Assembly: GCF_902686445.1 (NCBI RefSeq)
Contig: NC_062220.1
Span: forward strand, 89,838,143-89,902,142
Length of the DNA: 64,000 nt
Direction: 5' to 3'
Origin: Sciurus carolinensis
Taxonomy: Eukaryota > Chordata > Mammalia > Rodentia > Sciuridae
Positions 1-21,471 of this stretch are shown here, in pieces. Under the pieces are notes generated by a model that was not told the origin of the DNA, did not search any database, and worked only from the letters and a program-made list of their open reading frames with translations. Made by a program: the position numbers and the translations under genes. Position 1 is the first letter of the stretch, and each line of letters begins with the position of its first letter.

Positions 1-937
1 ATCCATCCATCCTCCCACACATTACATTCATTTGCTCCTTCACCTTAGCCATGAACCTGTCCATGGGCTTGCTGGTTCATTTATCCATGCACTTACCTAC
101 TAATCTATCCATTTATTCATGGACCCCTGCCACAGTCTCCCTGAAAGTGGAGCCTGAGACAAAGGTGAGAAGTCCAACCTGGTTTTCAGCGGGCTAAGAA
201 GGAGGTTGGCGGGTCTGCATTCCTTCTGGGAACTGCAGTGGAGAATCCCTGCCCTTGCCTTTTCCTTGGCTCATGGCCCCTTCCTTCATCCTCAGAGCCA
301 GCAGTGCAGCAGTGTAGCTTCTCTACATATCCAACTGTCCATCCACACCTCTCCTCTGACTCTGACCTCCCATCTCTCTCCTATCAGGACTCTTGTGACC
401 ACACCAGGCTCACTGGAATGATCAAGGATATCTCCCCATCTCAGGATCCTCCACCCAATCACATCTGCGAAGTCCTTTGACATGTAAAATCACATATTCG
501 TGGGCTCTAGAGAACATCCTTGGGGCTATTATTCTGCCTACCAAGGTAGTTGATGCAGACTCGCCCCACGGAGCAGGAGGGCGGAGTGGTGAGGGGCGGG
601 GCTGAGGTAGGCCGGAGAGGGAGGAAAGGCCACTACCGGGAGTGACCTCACTGCTATGAGATCTTCAGAAGCATTTTGTTGTATGTGCCTCAGAACTTAT
701 TTCCATGGGATGGAAAGGAGGAACATCTGTCCAGACCTCTGTCCCCCCACCCCTCCTTCCCTTTCTTTCATATGCATGAACGTGCATCGAGCACTCGAGG
801 AAGTCCTGTGACACAGGCCATGTTTAGGACTGGGGCACAGAACTGAGTCAGGCTTCGTTTCTGTCTTCAGGTCACTCAAGCCAAGGACCCAGAGGAGCAT
901 AGGTGGCTGGGCTCATCCTGCTAACTCTTTCCCGCAG
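1..937 (+). other. GHRHR: GHRHR intron 1 (partial)
   Basis: Starts inside a degenerate CCAT-type simple repeat (1-125). No signal-peptide exon like that of human or mouse GHRHR was found, so exon 1 and the promoter are taken to lie upstream. Positions 575-650 are GC-rich, with a GC box (ggggcggggct near 593) and a TGACCTCA element. This could be an intronic regulatory patch, but that is only a motif observation. Confidence 0.6.
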
Positions 938-10623
<9,686 letters not shown>

Positions 10624-10896
10624 GTGAGCCACATTGTTCCTGGAGGCCACACCTGAACTGGAGCAGCGACAGTGGGCCCACCAGCCTCTGGAGGAGCAAG
10701 ACCATCCTCCCAGCCTCTCTGTCTGACTTTTCTCTGGGTCCTTTTATGTCGACTGCTAACTCCCTGGGTTCTGTGTCTCTTCCCAGTAGGTCCTCTTCCT
10801 AGAGTCTGGGGCCACAGCCCAAGACTTCAAGAAGCCCATAAACTTGCACACGAATAGATACATGCTTAAGTGAATAAATGCGCCTCTAAGGGGGAG
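10624..10896 (+). other. GHRHR: GHRHR 3' untranslated region
   Basis: Sequence between the stop codon and about 18 nt past the AATAAA signal. No repeat was recognised in it. The exact cleavage point is not visible, so the right end is an estimate. Confidence 0.75.
10873..10878 (+). terminator. GHRHR: Polyadenylation signal AATAAA of GHRHR
   Basis: Canonical hexamer 250 nt after the stop codon, followed within 30 nt by a short GT/T-containing stretch. It is the first canonical hexamer after the stop. Confidence 0.8.
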
Positions 10897-11059
10897 CGCG
10901 TCTCCATCCCGTATTTGAATTTCCAGCACAGAGTTGCACTTATCATTTCTGGGTTCCTGCTGCATTATCGGCATTTGTCTCTGCAAGGATCCTCATGTTT
11001 TATTAATTTAAAAAATGGATTCTCTTTGTTCCCGCTCCACTCCCATCCCCCTCCTCCCA
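10897..11059. other. Short spacer after GHRHR
   Basis: No recognisable feature apart from a short AT-rich run near 11000. Confidence 0.4.
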
Positions 11060-11665
11060 CAGGCAAAAAAGCCAACGTATGCAATGTGTCTTTGTGTTTC
11101 TGCATCTCTTGCAAAACATGGAGTGTTTCCTGCGTCTCTTCTGTGAATTTACATAAATGCTATTCATTCTGTGCCTCATCCCGTTTCTAGCGTGTCCCTG
11201 CTCAGCACTGCTTTTGAGCAATCCACCCATGTTGCCATGTGTGCATCTGGTCCTGTTTCAACTGCGTGGTGCCACACGGGTCCATTGTCACGGGTTATCC
11301 ATCCCCCTCCCTCTAGGTGAACAACCACCTGCTGTCCCCTCTGGTGTGGGCAAGTCTTTCTCTGGGACTCACTCCCAGGAGGAGAGACCTAGGACACTGG
11401 TCACGCCTCTTCTTGATGTGACTAAGCAGTGACAGATTGCGTGTCTACAAATCGGCCCTCCCACCTGCAGCTCTTGAGGTTCCGAAATTCCTGCAGCCCC
11501 TGGCACGTGGCACTTGCAGCTCGTTCATGTTTGCAACCCAAAAGGATGTACAGTGGCCCTGTGCTGCTGCTCCCACGTGCACGTGCCTGATGCCTGACCA
11601 TTGTGAGCATCTCTCCTTGAGCCCATTAGCCCTTTGGGTTTGTTCTTCTGAAAATTGCTGAGTTT
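11060..11665 (-). repeat. Old L1-type LINE remnant
   Basis: Several phrases match the antisense of the L1M ORF2/3' region: ccacccatgttgccatgtgtg with the following catctggtcctgtttc, and gagcccattagccctttggg near the right end. Heavily diverged, no open reading frame. Confidence 0.5.
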
Positions 11666-12474
11666 CCCTTCCTGTTCTTCTCTGGTTTGGAGATGCCTCG
11701 ACTCCAGGTTCTTCTCTTATGTCTCATTCACCCTCCTGAGTCCCGACCTGCTGCCCACTGCCTTCCACCCACTGAGGGCACAATCCATATCACCCACCCG
11801 CTCCCATCCTCCTTGGCGGGAGGGAGAGGAAAGAAACCAGGGTACTGCCCTTGGGGACCTGATGCTAACTGATGGGGCTGGAGAGGTTTCAGTACCAGGC
11901 AGAAATGGATGCTCTTCAGGTTAGAATGAAATCTCTCCTCTTGTTGGTCTACCCACAGCTGAGCTCTCCTGCAGGACTCAGCCCCCTGCCTCCGGAACCC
12001 TTCCCCCACTATGCCAGCCTTTCCTTCTTTTCCCCTGAGAGTCAAGTCTCCCCCTCCAGCCCCTACCCACTGGGGCTGATCGCCAGGTGCCTTTGCCCTG
12101 TTCTGGACCTTGCTTGGGTTCCTCTTGTCCCTGTGATACCCTTGAGCTTTCTCTGCACAAGTTCTGGCTTGGCTGCCTTCCATGGCCTTCCTGGATCATG
12201 TGCTGGGCATGCGCAGGCTGGGCTGCTGGCACACAGGTGTGTGTGGAAGAGGGCGCTAGCAGACATCCCTCTCCTCACATTCGCGAGGGTTTCTGTGAAG
12301 GGAGAAGCAGCCACATGACACCTGAGATCACATCGCTGCCTGTGAGGCCCAGGTGCGTGGCACCTGCTGGTCAGACAGGTGTCAAGATGGCCCAGTCTGA
12401 AAAGCCATTATACATTCTTTCCTTTAGTGTCAGATCATAAAAGTAACTCCGCTTATCACAGACAATTGGGAAGT
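11666..12474. other. Single-copy intergenic stretch
   Basis: Moderately GC-rich, with pyrimidine-rich patches. No exon with splice sites and no repeat family was recognised. The overlapping open frames in several phases look like chance in GC-rich DNA. Confidence 0.4.
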
Positions 12475-12906
12475 TGTTTTAGTCAGCTTCTCAACCTGTG
12501 ACCAAAGACCTGATAAGAGCAATGCAGAGAAGGAAAAATTTATTTTGGCTCATGATCTCAGAGGTTCAGTCCATGATCAGCTGACTCCATAGCACTTGAC
12601 CCAAGGGGAAGCACAGCATCGTGGTGGAGGAGCGTGGAGGAGGAAAGCAGCTCAGGACACACCAGCCAGGAAGCAGAGATGGACTTCTGTTCACCAGGGA
12701 CAAAACATGAACTCCACAGGCATGACCCCAGGGACCTACCTCTCTAGCCACACCCTACCTGCCTACAGTTGCCACCTGGTTAATCCTTATCAGTGGATTC
12801 ATCCACTGATTAGATTAAGACTTTCATAACCCGATCACTTCACCTCTGAACATTCTTGCATTGCCTCATGAGTTCTTGGGGGACACCTCGTATCTAAATC
12901 ATAACA
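12475..12906 (-). mobile_element. MaLR-type solo LTR, copy A
   Basis: Reverse LTR: starts tgttttagtcagcttctc, continues tgtgaccaaagacctgataa, ccacaccctacctgcc and tcataacccgatcacttcac, and ends tatctaaatcataaca. The layout is that of the MST/THE1/ORR1 family read backwards. A ~430-bp solo LTR without internal sequence. Confidence 0.8.
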
Positions 12907-13019
12907 GAGGTATAGGAGGGATTTTAAAAGAAAATTTAAATCAAACATAATCTTATTACCCAATAACTTTCATCATTGATTTTTTTGTTTGTTTCCTGAA
13001 AAGGTATTTTCTTCCAGCA

Positions 13020-13453
13020 TGTTTTAGTAAGTGTTTTTTGATGCTGTGACCAAAAGACCTGACAAGAACTATTAGAGGAGGATAAGTTGGGGGCTCATAG
13101 TTTCAGAGGTCCCAGTCTGTAGAAGGCTGGCTCCATTCTTCAGAACTTGAAGTGAGGCAGAACATCATGGAAACATGGCACCAGGAAGGACAGAAAAAGG
13201 GAGACAGAAAGGGTTAGCTCTGCTTTAATCAGAACAAAATATATACAAAATATATACCCCAAAATCACAGCCCCAGGGACCCACCTCCTCCAGCCACACC
13301 CCAAAGGCAGTTAACATCCAGTTAATCCCTATCAGCAGATTAATGCAGTGATTGAGTTAAGACTCTCATAACCCAATCATTTCACCTGTAAACCTTCTTG
13401 CATTGTCTCATACATGAGCTTTTTGGGGGACGCCTCACATTTAAACCGTAACA
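13020..13453 (-). mobile_element. MaLR-type solo LTR, copy B
   Basis: Same family and orientation as copy A: starts tgttttagtaagtg, continues gctgtgaccaaaagacctga and ends taaaccgtaaca. It lies only 113 bp from copy A, which may mean repeated targeting or a local duplication that has since diverged. Confidence 0.8.
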
Positions 13454-13499
13454 TTGCATTTTTGACACTTCTTGGGGTCATAATACATATCTAAGTGCA

Positions 13500-14296
13500 T
13501 CCTTGTTTTTACCCTTAAAAATAACATGCATGTCCTACAAATGGTCAGTAAGCACATAAAAGAATGTTCAGTATCATTAGTCATTAAGGAAAGAAATCAA
13601 AACCACTTGACATGCTGTTTCACACCAGTGAGGAGGGTGAAATGAAAAAAAAAAAAAAAAAACTATTGGTCAGATGTGGAGAAATTGGAGCCCTCATACA
13701 TTGCTGGTGGGGAGATAAAATGGTCAGCTGCTTTGGCAAAAAGTTTGGCAGTTCTTCACAAAGCCAAAGATTGAGTCACTTAGCAACTGTACTCCTAGGT
13801 AGATACGTAAGAGAACTGGGAAAATGTGTTTATGTGACTATTCATGATGGTCAAGAGGAGGAAACAACCCAATTATCCACCAACTGATGACTGGATGAAT
13901 AAGACGTGGCATGTCTACACGATGGAAAGCTAATGCCATAATAAAAAGGAAAAGGGTGCTAATACATGCACCACGTGTGGATCCTGGAGATATCAAGCTA
14001 AGTCTGGAAGTCAATCACAAGAGACCATATATGTGAGTCCATTTATATGAAATTCCAGGAACAGGCAAATCCCCATAGAAACATAGATGAGAGGTTTTCA
14101 GAGGCTGGAGGAGAGAACTGGGGAGTGACAGCTAAGGGGGTGGCATTTCTTTTTGAAGCAATAAAATATTCTAAAGTTAGGAGTGATGGTTGCCAATTTT
14201 GTGACGATACAATAAAGATCACAGAATCGTGCACTGTGAAAGGGTGAATTTTATGGTATGTGAACTTAATCTCAATAAAGCTGTAATTTTTAAAAA
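13500..14296 (+). repeat. L1M-type LINE 3' end
   Basis: Reads as L1 in sense: gtcagtaagcacataaaag, attagtcattaaggaaag, ggtggggagataaaatggtc, then a 3' UTR ending gtatgtgaacttaatctc and aataaagctg. Contains an A18 run at 13642-13661. ORF2 is broken by many changes. Confidence 0.85.
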
Positions 14297-14716
14297 AGTA
14301 ACTTGAGCTTGCTGCAGAACACTCAGACATTTTTTTCTGCTACAGATTTGTAAAGTCTATATAATGTTCTTTTTTAACCAATTATCATTTAGTGCACTTT
14401 CTATTGGTGATGATGCTCACAATTTTTTGAAATACCTGGGAAGATAGATTTCCTTGCCTACAATTTTGATGTACACCATCAAAGAAAAAAAAAAAGTTCA
14501 AAATAAGCTTCAAGGTTTTCAGAATAAATTCTAGACCTAGAATGCTTGAGGTAACGTGATATATGCGATAAGTCTTTTAACACCCAGGCAAATTGCCTCC
14601 AGGAAGTCAGTTTAGTGGGTTCTTGCACAAATGGCATAAGTGTGATAGCTTTTCTGCATTTTTATTATTATTAAAAACAACTTGGTGTCTCTTGAGTTTT
14701 AATTGTTTGTAGAGAT
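14297..14716. other. AT-rich single-copy stretch
   Basis: Short A and T runs only. No gene or named repeat recognised. Confidence 0.4.
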
Positions 14717-14890
14717 GTTAGCTAAATGGTGTTAGTGGTTGGTGTTAATTGATGACAGCAGTTAATTAGCGGTTAGTGGCTAGTGGTTAGTGAAGTTTGT
14801 GTTAGCAGTTAGAGGCTAATGTTAATGAATGTTAGTGGCTACTTAGTGGTGTTGGTGTTAGCAGTTAGTTTATGGTGTCGGTAGTGGTAG
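14717..14890 (+). repeat. Degenerate TTAG-type minisatellite
   Basis: Loose tandem array built from gttagtggt, gttagcagttag and gttaatg words, unit about 6-12 bp, over ~170 bp. Not a telomeric repeat (TTAGTGG-like, not TTAGGG). Confidence 0.75.
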
Positions 14891-16157
14891 AAGCTCTCCA
14901 TTTGTGAATTGCTCATCCCTTTGTAGAGATTTCACTGTGGCTGCGTGCCTACCTTTTGCTCCATTTCAGTTTCACCTGGAATTTCAATTTCTTGCCTCTT
15001 CTCCAGTCTCTTCCATGGCAGGGATCTGTGAATTGAGGCTACGTCCACTGATGCAGGGTCTTGGAAGATCCCTTGATTGGCAAATGTCTCCTCTTCCAGG
15101 GTCTAGGCTTCCCCATCTCTAACAGGAGCAGGTTGGTCAAGAGGAACATCTGAGGGATTTTCAGAAAGGATGCTGGATGGTTAGGTTAGGTGGGTTGGGT
15201 AGAGCAATGCTCATCATGGCCACCAGGTGGCAGACTAGCTGCAGCCAAATTTCTTGGCTGGACCATGGTGTGGCCTGGATGAGGTCCTGACACTGGAGAT
15301 GGACAGAGAATACCCAGGGCCTGGCCTGGGGCTCAGCCAGCCTAAAGGGGCTGCTGGAAGAAAGGGGTGCTGGTCTGGCTGGCATTAAAGGGGTGGGAGA
15401 GGACAGAAAGAACATCCTCAAGACCCTCCCAACACTAATCTTGGGGAGTAAGAAACAGGGAAGAAAAATGAGGGCTAAGGAGACAGGAGTGAGTGGTGAT
15501 TGACAGATGAAGGCTCTGTGTGAGAGACAGGGCACAGGGGCTTCCTGAGTCCTCTGGGTCTTTGTGCGCTTCCACACAAACCTGCCCTCGGGTTCTGAAA
15601 GGAGAGCATTTCCCGAAGCAGGGAAGGAAGGAACCGGCTTCTCTCTGCTGGTGCTCAGGGTCCCTCCATGCTGTAGGTAGTGGGGACCAGATGAAGGGAG
15701 GGCCCCGGGGATGTTGGGAAGATCTGCCGGGTGGAGCCAGAACCCAGAGGGAAGTGAGAACAGACGTGTGGGGTGCAGAGTTCCTAGATGTGGGAGCACC
15801 ACGGGTGGAGGCCAGAGCAGTCAGGGAAGGGTTTCTGGATGAGGGACTTGGGTTGGCAGGTGGGCCTTCAGACCCCAGCAGGGGACCCTTCCACCACCAG
15901 CTGGGCAGGAAGCAGGAATGTGGCTTTCCTTAGCTTGAGGAGCCCTGCTGGAAGGGTCTGGAAGGACAGTGGGCTGCAGAACCAGGTTTCCTTCTTCCCA
16001 GACTCTCACAATATCCATTCTATTAGGGCTCCAGGTATACTGGGCCATCCATTCCTTCACTGGCCATTTACTAAGTTCTTGCTCAGGTAACGGGCACCTT
16101 GCTAGAGTCTGGAAATTCAGGGATGTCACCCTATTTCAGGGGTGATTAGGGAGGGTA
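14891..16157. other. Single-copy intergenic stretch with a CTCF-like site
   Basis: Non-repetitive apart from a MIR-like trace near 16040-16130. The long minus frame at 15161-15802 has no coding hallmarks that I can recognise. Contains the CTCF motif at 15220. Confidence 0.4.
15220..15233 (+). promoter_or_regulatory. Consensus CTCF-binding motif
   Basis: CCACCAGGTGGCAG fits every position of the core CCASYAGRKGGCRS, preceded by TGG as in the extended motif. About 4.6 kb beyond the GHRHR stop codon. Binding is inferred from the motif only. Confidence 0.5.
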
Positions 16158-16758
16158 TGGGGTCAATTTTATGTGCTGACTTGACAGGGCCAGAGCATGC
16201 CCGGATATTTGATTGATACAAGTTCTGGGTATATCAATGAGGATCTTTCTAGAAGAGATCAGCTTGCAAACTGGTAGAACTGAAAAAATAGATGACACTC
16301 CCTAATGTGGGGGGCACCATTCAATCTGTCAAGGGTCTGGATAGAATGAAAGAAGAATGGTTTAGGACTTGCTGTACTTGACCCTTGGGCTGGAACATCA
16401 ATCCACCCTCAGCGTTCCTGATTCTCAGGCCTTTGAACATACCACTCAGGCCTCCGTGTGTCTCCATCTTGCGGACAACAGTTGGCTTCTCAGCCTCCAT
16501 AATTACGTGAGCCAGCATCATACAATAAATCTCTTTTGGGGGCTGGAGATGGAGCTCAGTGGTAGAGCACATTCCTAGCATGAGTGACAGCTGGGTTGCC
16601 TCCCAGTACCACAAAAATAAAACAAAACAGAAGAACTCCTTTAGAATAGATATGCTTTATCCTGCAGCCTGAGTCCCCTCATCCAGGAAGCCTTTCCTGA
16701 CTGCTCCTGAACATATATCAGAATATATATGTCCTGTTTTTCTAGAGAACCCCAGTTG
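16158..16758 (+). mobile_element. ERVL/MLT2-like LTR, interrupted by an ID SINE
   Basis: Starts gtcaattttatgtgctgact, continues agggtctggatagaatgaaag and cctccataattacgtgagcc with a poly-A signal-like caataaatctc. The end, tgtttttctagagaacccc, is found after the inserted ID element and about 100 bp of other sequence. No internal region. The subfamily name is uncertain. Confidence 0.6.
16539..16629 (+). mobile_element. ID SINE (tRNA-derived)
   Basis: gggctggagatggagctcag and tggtagagcacattcc are the A-box side of the ID consensus, followed by an A-rich tail (caaaaataaaacaaaac). Near full length. Confidence 0.92.
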
Positions 16759-17404
16759 GTCTGGAGGATGTCAGCGAGGGCTCTCTGTTTCAATGTCACC
16801 ACTCTGCAGCAACAGGACATGTCCATGGCTCTTGGTAGCTCACCTGTCTCCAGGCAGGCCTGAACTCAGGTGAGAGGCAGGATAGCCAGGAACGGCACGC
16901 GCCTCACACCTGGGAACTACTGTGGCCAAGTTCCCACTTTTGGTCTCAGCCCAGCTGCTCACCCCAGCCATACTGGGGACAGGATGCCAGAAATGCCACA
17001 TGGCTGTCCTGAAAAGCCAAACTCCTCCGCAGTCACACTTGCCAAAAGCTTGAATCCACCTGGCACCAGCCTCCACTTACTGTTTTCTTCCAACCCAAGT
17101 CCCACAGAGCTACCACCGTCAGGCACAGCTTTGGTCATGACCCTGCCCAGTGACTGCAGGGGCCTGGGACAGCAGGATTCTCATCCTGTGGCAAGCTCCT
17201 CAATCATAGGAAGGACATTCAGAATGTGCTAGCCAGCCACAAGTGTGGCAGATATTTATTTAATATAGGGAGACAAACACGCCTCTCAAACAATTGCATC
17301 TAATAGTCACGAGTACACAGATGGGAAGTCAAATATTGAGGCATTGAGAGAATAAACAGCAGGAAGACCAAATCTAATCTTGGAGTGTTAATTTTTTTTT
17401 TTTT
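16759..17404. other. Single-copy intergenic stretch
   Basis: No gene recognised. A T-run at 17390-17403 marks the edge of the next old repeat. Confidence 0.35.
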
Positions 17405-17660
17405 AAAAGAATTCCTGGAGGAAGGGATATCTTAGTTGGCCAGCCGAAGCCTGGGTAGAGGAAGTGGCAGGCACAAAGGCCCTGTGGTGAGGAGGAATTA
17501 GCATCTGAGGGAACTGAAAGTAATTAACTTTCAGGGAGAAAGTGGAGGGTGTCCTGACACCATGGTGGGGTTGGGCAGTACCCAGATCATGCAGCGCTAA
17601 GACTTCACCAGAGCTATTGGAAGGATGTGATATAATGAGGTTCCTGTTTAAAACAAAACA
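17405..17660 (+). repeat. Ancient interspersed repeat, unnamed family
   Basis: Phrases attcctggaggaagggatat, ggcaggcacaaaggccctg and ggaaggatgtgatataatgag follow the order of an old mammalian repeat also present at 48600, 52110 and 54330. I do not trust my recall of its name. Confidence 0.45.
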
Positions 17661-20600
17661 AAACACCAAAACCTCTGGCTGGTATGTGAAGACTGAATTT
17701 CAGGCAGAAACCTCAACTACAAGCAGAGACAAAACAGAGAGGTTGGGGCTAGGATGATGGAGGTTGGAAAGGTTTGGATGGGCTCAAAAGATGTCAAAGG
17801 GTGCTGAGTTAAGGGGTGAGCTGAAGAAGTTTCCAGAAGCTCTCTGGAACGAGTCGAGGTGGAATGAGGCAAGTTTTAGGGGGCAGAGCAGCTTGAGCAT
17901 GTCCAACAGGATACATCCAATGGGACCCAAGGAGCAGCTGGAGCAGAGAAGAGGACTGGGCTCCTCCCTGCTCTCTGGCTGCTCCTTCTTGGCCTCCCTC
18001 AGGGGCTCGCTCTTCTGCCGGCCATGGGGACGTTTGGATCCCTCCAGGATCCACACCTCGCTCCTCAGCGGGGTAGTGTCTGGAGGCGGGGCTAACTTTG
18101 GTGGGTGGACGCTGCGAGGGAAGGGATGTGGGCCTGGGGCACCCAAGCAGGAGGGCGTCGAGGAGGGCGCAGCACCAGGTGGGTGGGGTGCGGGGAAGTG
18201 GGGCAGAGGAGGCCTGCTGCTGGCCCTGCTTTCACCCCCAAGGCAAGGTTCCCGGTCTGCCGCCAGCACACGGGAGCAGGCGGCAGGTAGGGTTTCCAGA
18301 AGATCAATCCTGGAGATGGTAGTGGCAGGTGGTGGCTGCAAAAGCAGGGGCGACCTCCCGGGCGTCGTCAGCACTGACGGCCAGCTCCACCCCTGCATGT
18401 GACTGTTGCAGATGGGACTGGCCCCAAGAGCATCACTGAGCGTCACTGTCTTTGCAAGAAAGCCCTTGTGCGTCCTGGGGTGGAAGGTGGACGGGCTGAT
18501 GCAATGGGACCGGAGAAGTGGTGTTCAGGGCAGGGCAGGTGGGGTGCTGAGGGACAGGCCACAGTCAGGGCCCTGCCAGGGGAAGGGGTGGTCCCTGAGA
18601 GGAGGAGAGGAGGGACTTCAAGGACAGTCAGTGACAGGGTATTGGTCTGGACATGGCTGTCACCCCGGATGAAGGCTGGGTCCAGAGGCAAGGAAGACTT
18701 GAGCCAGAGTTTCCTGCCCTTCAGAGAGGCCGTCAGAGGGCTGCGGAACAAAATGGCGATACTGGGGCAGGAAGCGGGTGGCCAGGAGTTGAGAGAACCC
18801 GGGGCAGCAGCAGAGGCCACACAAGACCAGACCCTGGCCCCTGCCCCTGGGCCTTCCTGCCTCAGTCCAGCAGTCCTACTGTGGCTTCATCCTTGGACTT
18901 TTGGGGCAGCCCTGGAATCCTTAGGAACAGTGCTGCCTTGGAGAAAGATCCAGGCTTTGGAAACCGACAGGAAACGGCAGATTTCGGCGTTGCTATTGTT
19001 TTGTTGACAGTCTGCCTGGCTCACGCATCAGGGTCCTCTTGCTGTGGACAGTGCTTTTCCGGATTGCTTTTGCCCTCTCTCTTCTCTGCATCTCCCCCTT
19101 TAGGAGGCCTCAGCTTCAGCTGCAGGGGAGATGGATCAGCATGTCAGGCAGCGGTCTTCTCGATGATACCAAACATCTGGCCAGAGGTGGCCGGAGCTCT
19201 CCATGGATGCAGAAGGCCAACCACCCGCCTGTGCTGCAGCTCTCTGCTGGCGTCCCCTCCCCTTCCTCTCTTTCCTGCCCTGTCGTCCCTCAGGGTCATT
19301 CTCTCCTGAATAAGGCCCCTCCCAGACAGGGTGCTGTGCGTTTGAGGGAAAATCGTGGAGGGGTGAGGAGGTTACAGGTGGGTCAACAGAACCCAAGTTC
19401 ACAGCCGCTCCTGGGGCTGGGCTTCCTCCAGGCATCCCTGGGAGTAGGTCAGGGCCCTGCGAGTCTCCCTCCCCCGGAGGCATTGCATAAGCAGCCCGCA
19501 GCCCTGTGCTCATTCCCATGGTTACAGGACTGGGAAAGGCTGGCTGTGGTGGCATCACCATGGCACCCGCGTGGCCCATGGCTGTGCTGGGTGTGGCGCT
19601 GGCATCGAGGAGCTCTGGGCTCTCTCTGGACAGATGGCTGCCAGGGACGGCCCTCCTGGATATCCAGTGGCCTGTAGAGTCCAGAGAGGAGAGGCAAACA
19701 GTCCAGATCGGCCTCTGGGGAGGCCTGAGGGGCCTGCACCTCCTCCTGACTCCTCTCACAGGGGCTTAACCCTCAGCCCAGAGGCCTCTTTCCATGCCAC
19801 GGCCACTGCGGCAGACCCCTCCCCCACCGGGCGAGGCCTTGGACTTGACCCCAGATGCAACCCTGTGCCTGCCCACAGCCCAAGTTCTTGGGAGCCCCCT
19901 ACTCAGTCCTAACCCTAACCAAGGGCAGCTGGGGTCCTCCCCAGCCCTGCAGGGATGTGGACCTCCACTTCGGCCTCTGTGGTTTTCTGGCTTCCTGCAC
20001 ATCCCCACCAGGGCTGTGCCTGGGGCCACCACAGAGCAGAGGGCAAGAGCAGCAGAACCTTCCTGATTTGGGGGACCGGTGTGGATGCAGAGAACAGAGG
20101 CCTGTGCAACCCAGGCTGTCCGACTGGCGGGGATCAGATGTCAGAGGGCAGCTGGGGGTTAGAGTGACAGAAGAGCTACAGGGAGAGGCAGCGGGGTGTG
20201 GACTAGATAAGGAGGAGGCCAGGGAGGAGGGCCACCCCCGAGCCACGGAACCCCACCTTTCAGCAGGTGCGTGTAGATGTCTCTCCAGGCTTGGTTCTGC
20301 ATTGCGGAAGCAGGAGGCGACCACTGGAGAGGATGGGCCAATGGTTAGAGCAGCCCCACCCCGGGGAACTCTGCATGTGGGGCTGGGGACAGTCCTGGCC
20401 TCAGAGCTCCCACAGAGCACAGGAGAGGCACACAACAAGCGAGCCCCAGACCCCATCCCCAGCCACTGCCTCCTCTGCAGCTCCTCAAGTTTCCTGCGGG
20501 GCCACCAGCCAGCTTCACAGCTCTGTGAAAGTCACCCAGGGAAAGCCACCCTCACCTCTCACCAGGCTCCTTCACCTCCCTCCCCTGTGCTCTGCCAGGC

Positions 20601-20833
20601 CATATTTGCCTCCCTGAGGTCTCCAGAGCCCTGGCACTTAGGCTGATTTCAGTCTGACTACCTCTTGGGACTCTTCCCCTAGCACCTCCCATGGCTGCCT
20701 TCTTCCGCTCAGCCCTGACTCAGCACCAGGGTCGCCCTCCCAGAGAGGCCTGTCTTGACCGCTTAGTGGCTTCATTTGTCGTCGCTGTCATCGTGACTTG
20801 TCTTACTTTCTTCGTGGCGCTTAGTAGTAACTG
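17661..20833. other. GC-rich single-copy stretch
   Basis: About 3.2 kb without a recognised repeat. Long frames exist on both strands in several phases (for example minus 17784-18446 and plus 19855-20646), as expected where TA-containing stops are rare. An exon-like segment on the minus strand at 20257-20323 is listed separately. CpG is locally raised near 18000-18400. Confidence 0.4.
20257..20323 (-). other. Weak candidate exon, minus strand
   Basis: 67 bp between an acceptor (cctctccag) and a donor (AAAG|GTGGGG). One frame reads AMQNQAWRDIYTHLLK, a second frame is also open. No homologue recognised. It could be a chance pseudo-exon. Confidence 0.15.
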
Positions 20834-21471
20834 CAGTCAATTCTCACCATTTATGGTATGTACAGTGTGTAAAGGTTCCACCGATGCTGTTGCAAATATA
20901 GAGTTACTGCTCCTTGGGGACATTTGGGGTGAGGTTCCTGGGAAGCCACTGGTCACGGCATTTTTGTTAACTGGTTAGTACACAGCCCTGTTTGTGTATT
21001 TCTGTTTTTGGACACTTGATTTAATACATATTATTAATTCATTAGCATCAAACTCACGGCCAACGGCATTGTGACAGGTCTGAGCAAAGGTTATCCAACA
21101 CACCTGTGAGGTGTAAGGCACTGCTTAGCTTTTGCACTTGGGCGCACTCGGCAGTACTTCATCCTTCACTTGGTGAAGTATGGCACTAGCTGTACTGCTT
21201 TCTTACGGTATGTAAACAAGGACGGGGACACTTATTTACAGCAGGAGAGCTGGAACAGGAACACAGAGCAGACCTCCCCTGCTTGACTGCAGCTGGGGCT
21301 CTGTGTCAGGCCACTCAAACTTTTGACTGCTCTGCAGATGTTCAAGAGTGAGTGGGAAACCACTGTGAGTATTGACTTTGTACACCGTCACTGAATTTGG
21401 AGAATTAACTTTGGGGTTAGAGAGTGGGTGAATTTGCAAATATGAAATCTGTGAATAACAAGGATCAACTG
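20834..21471 (-). mobile_element. Tigger2-type non-autonomous DNA transposon relic
   Basis: Left end cagtcaattctcaccattta and right end (reverse complement) cagttgatccttgttattca are the unequal Tigger2 terminal repeats. Interior phrases ctgtgagtattgactttg and acggtatgtaaacaaggac match the element. About 640 bp, no transposase frame. No flanking TA duplication is visible at the boundaries chosen. Confidence 0.8.

Noticed and set aside
17784..18446. 220-codon minus frame with a charged stretch around 17950-18060
   Set aside because: Looks protein-like in part, but no usable donor follows the charged stretch and the acceptor is poor. The opposite strand is open too.
19136..19769. Mutually open frames on both strands near 19.5 kb
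   Set aside because: Neither strand gives a convincing exon pair. The residue pattern arises from repeated catg/gcc words.
19905..19922. cctaaccctaacc, telomere-like
   Set aside because: Only two units; no interstitial telomere array.
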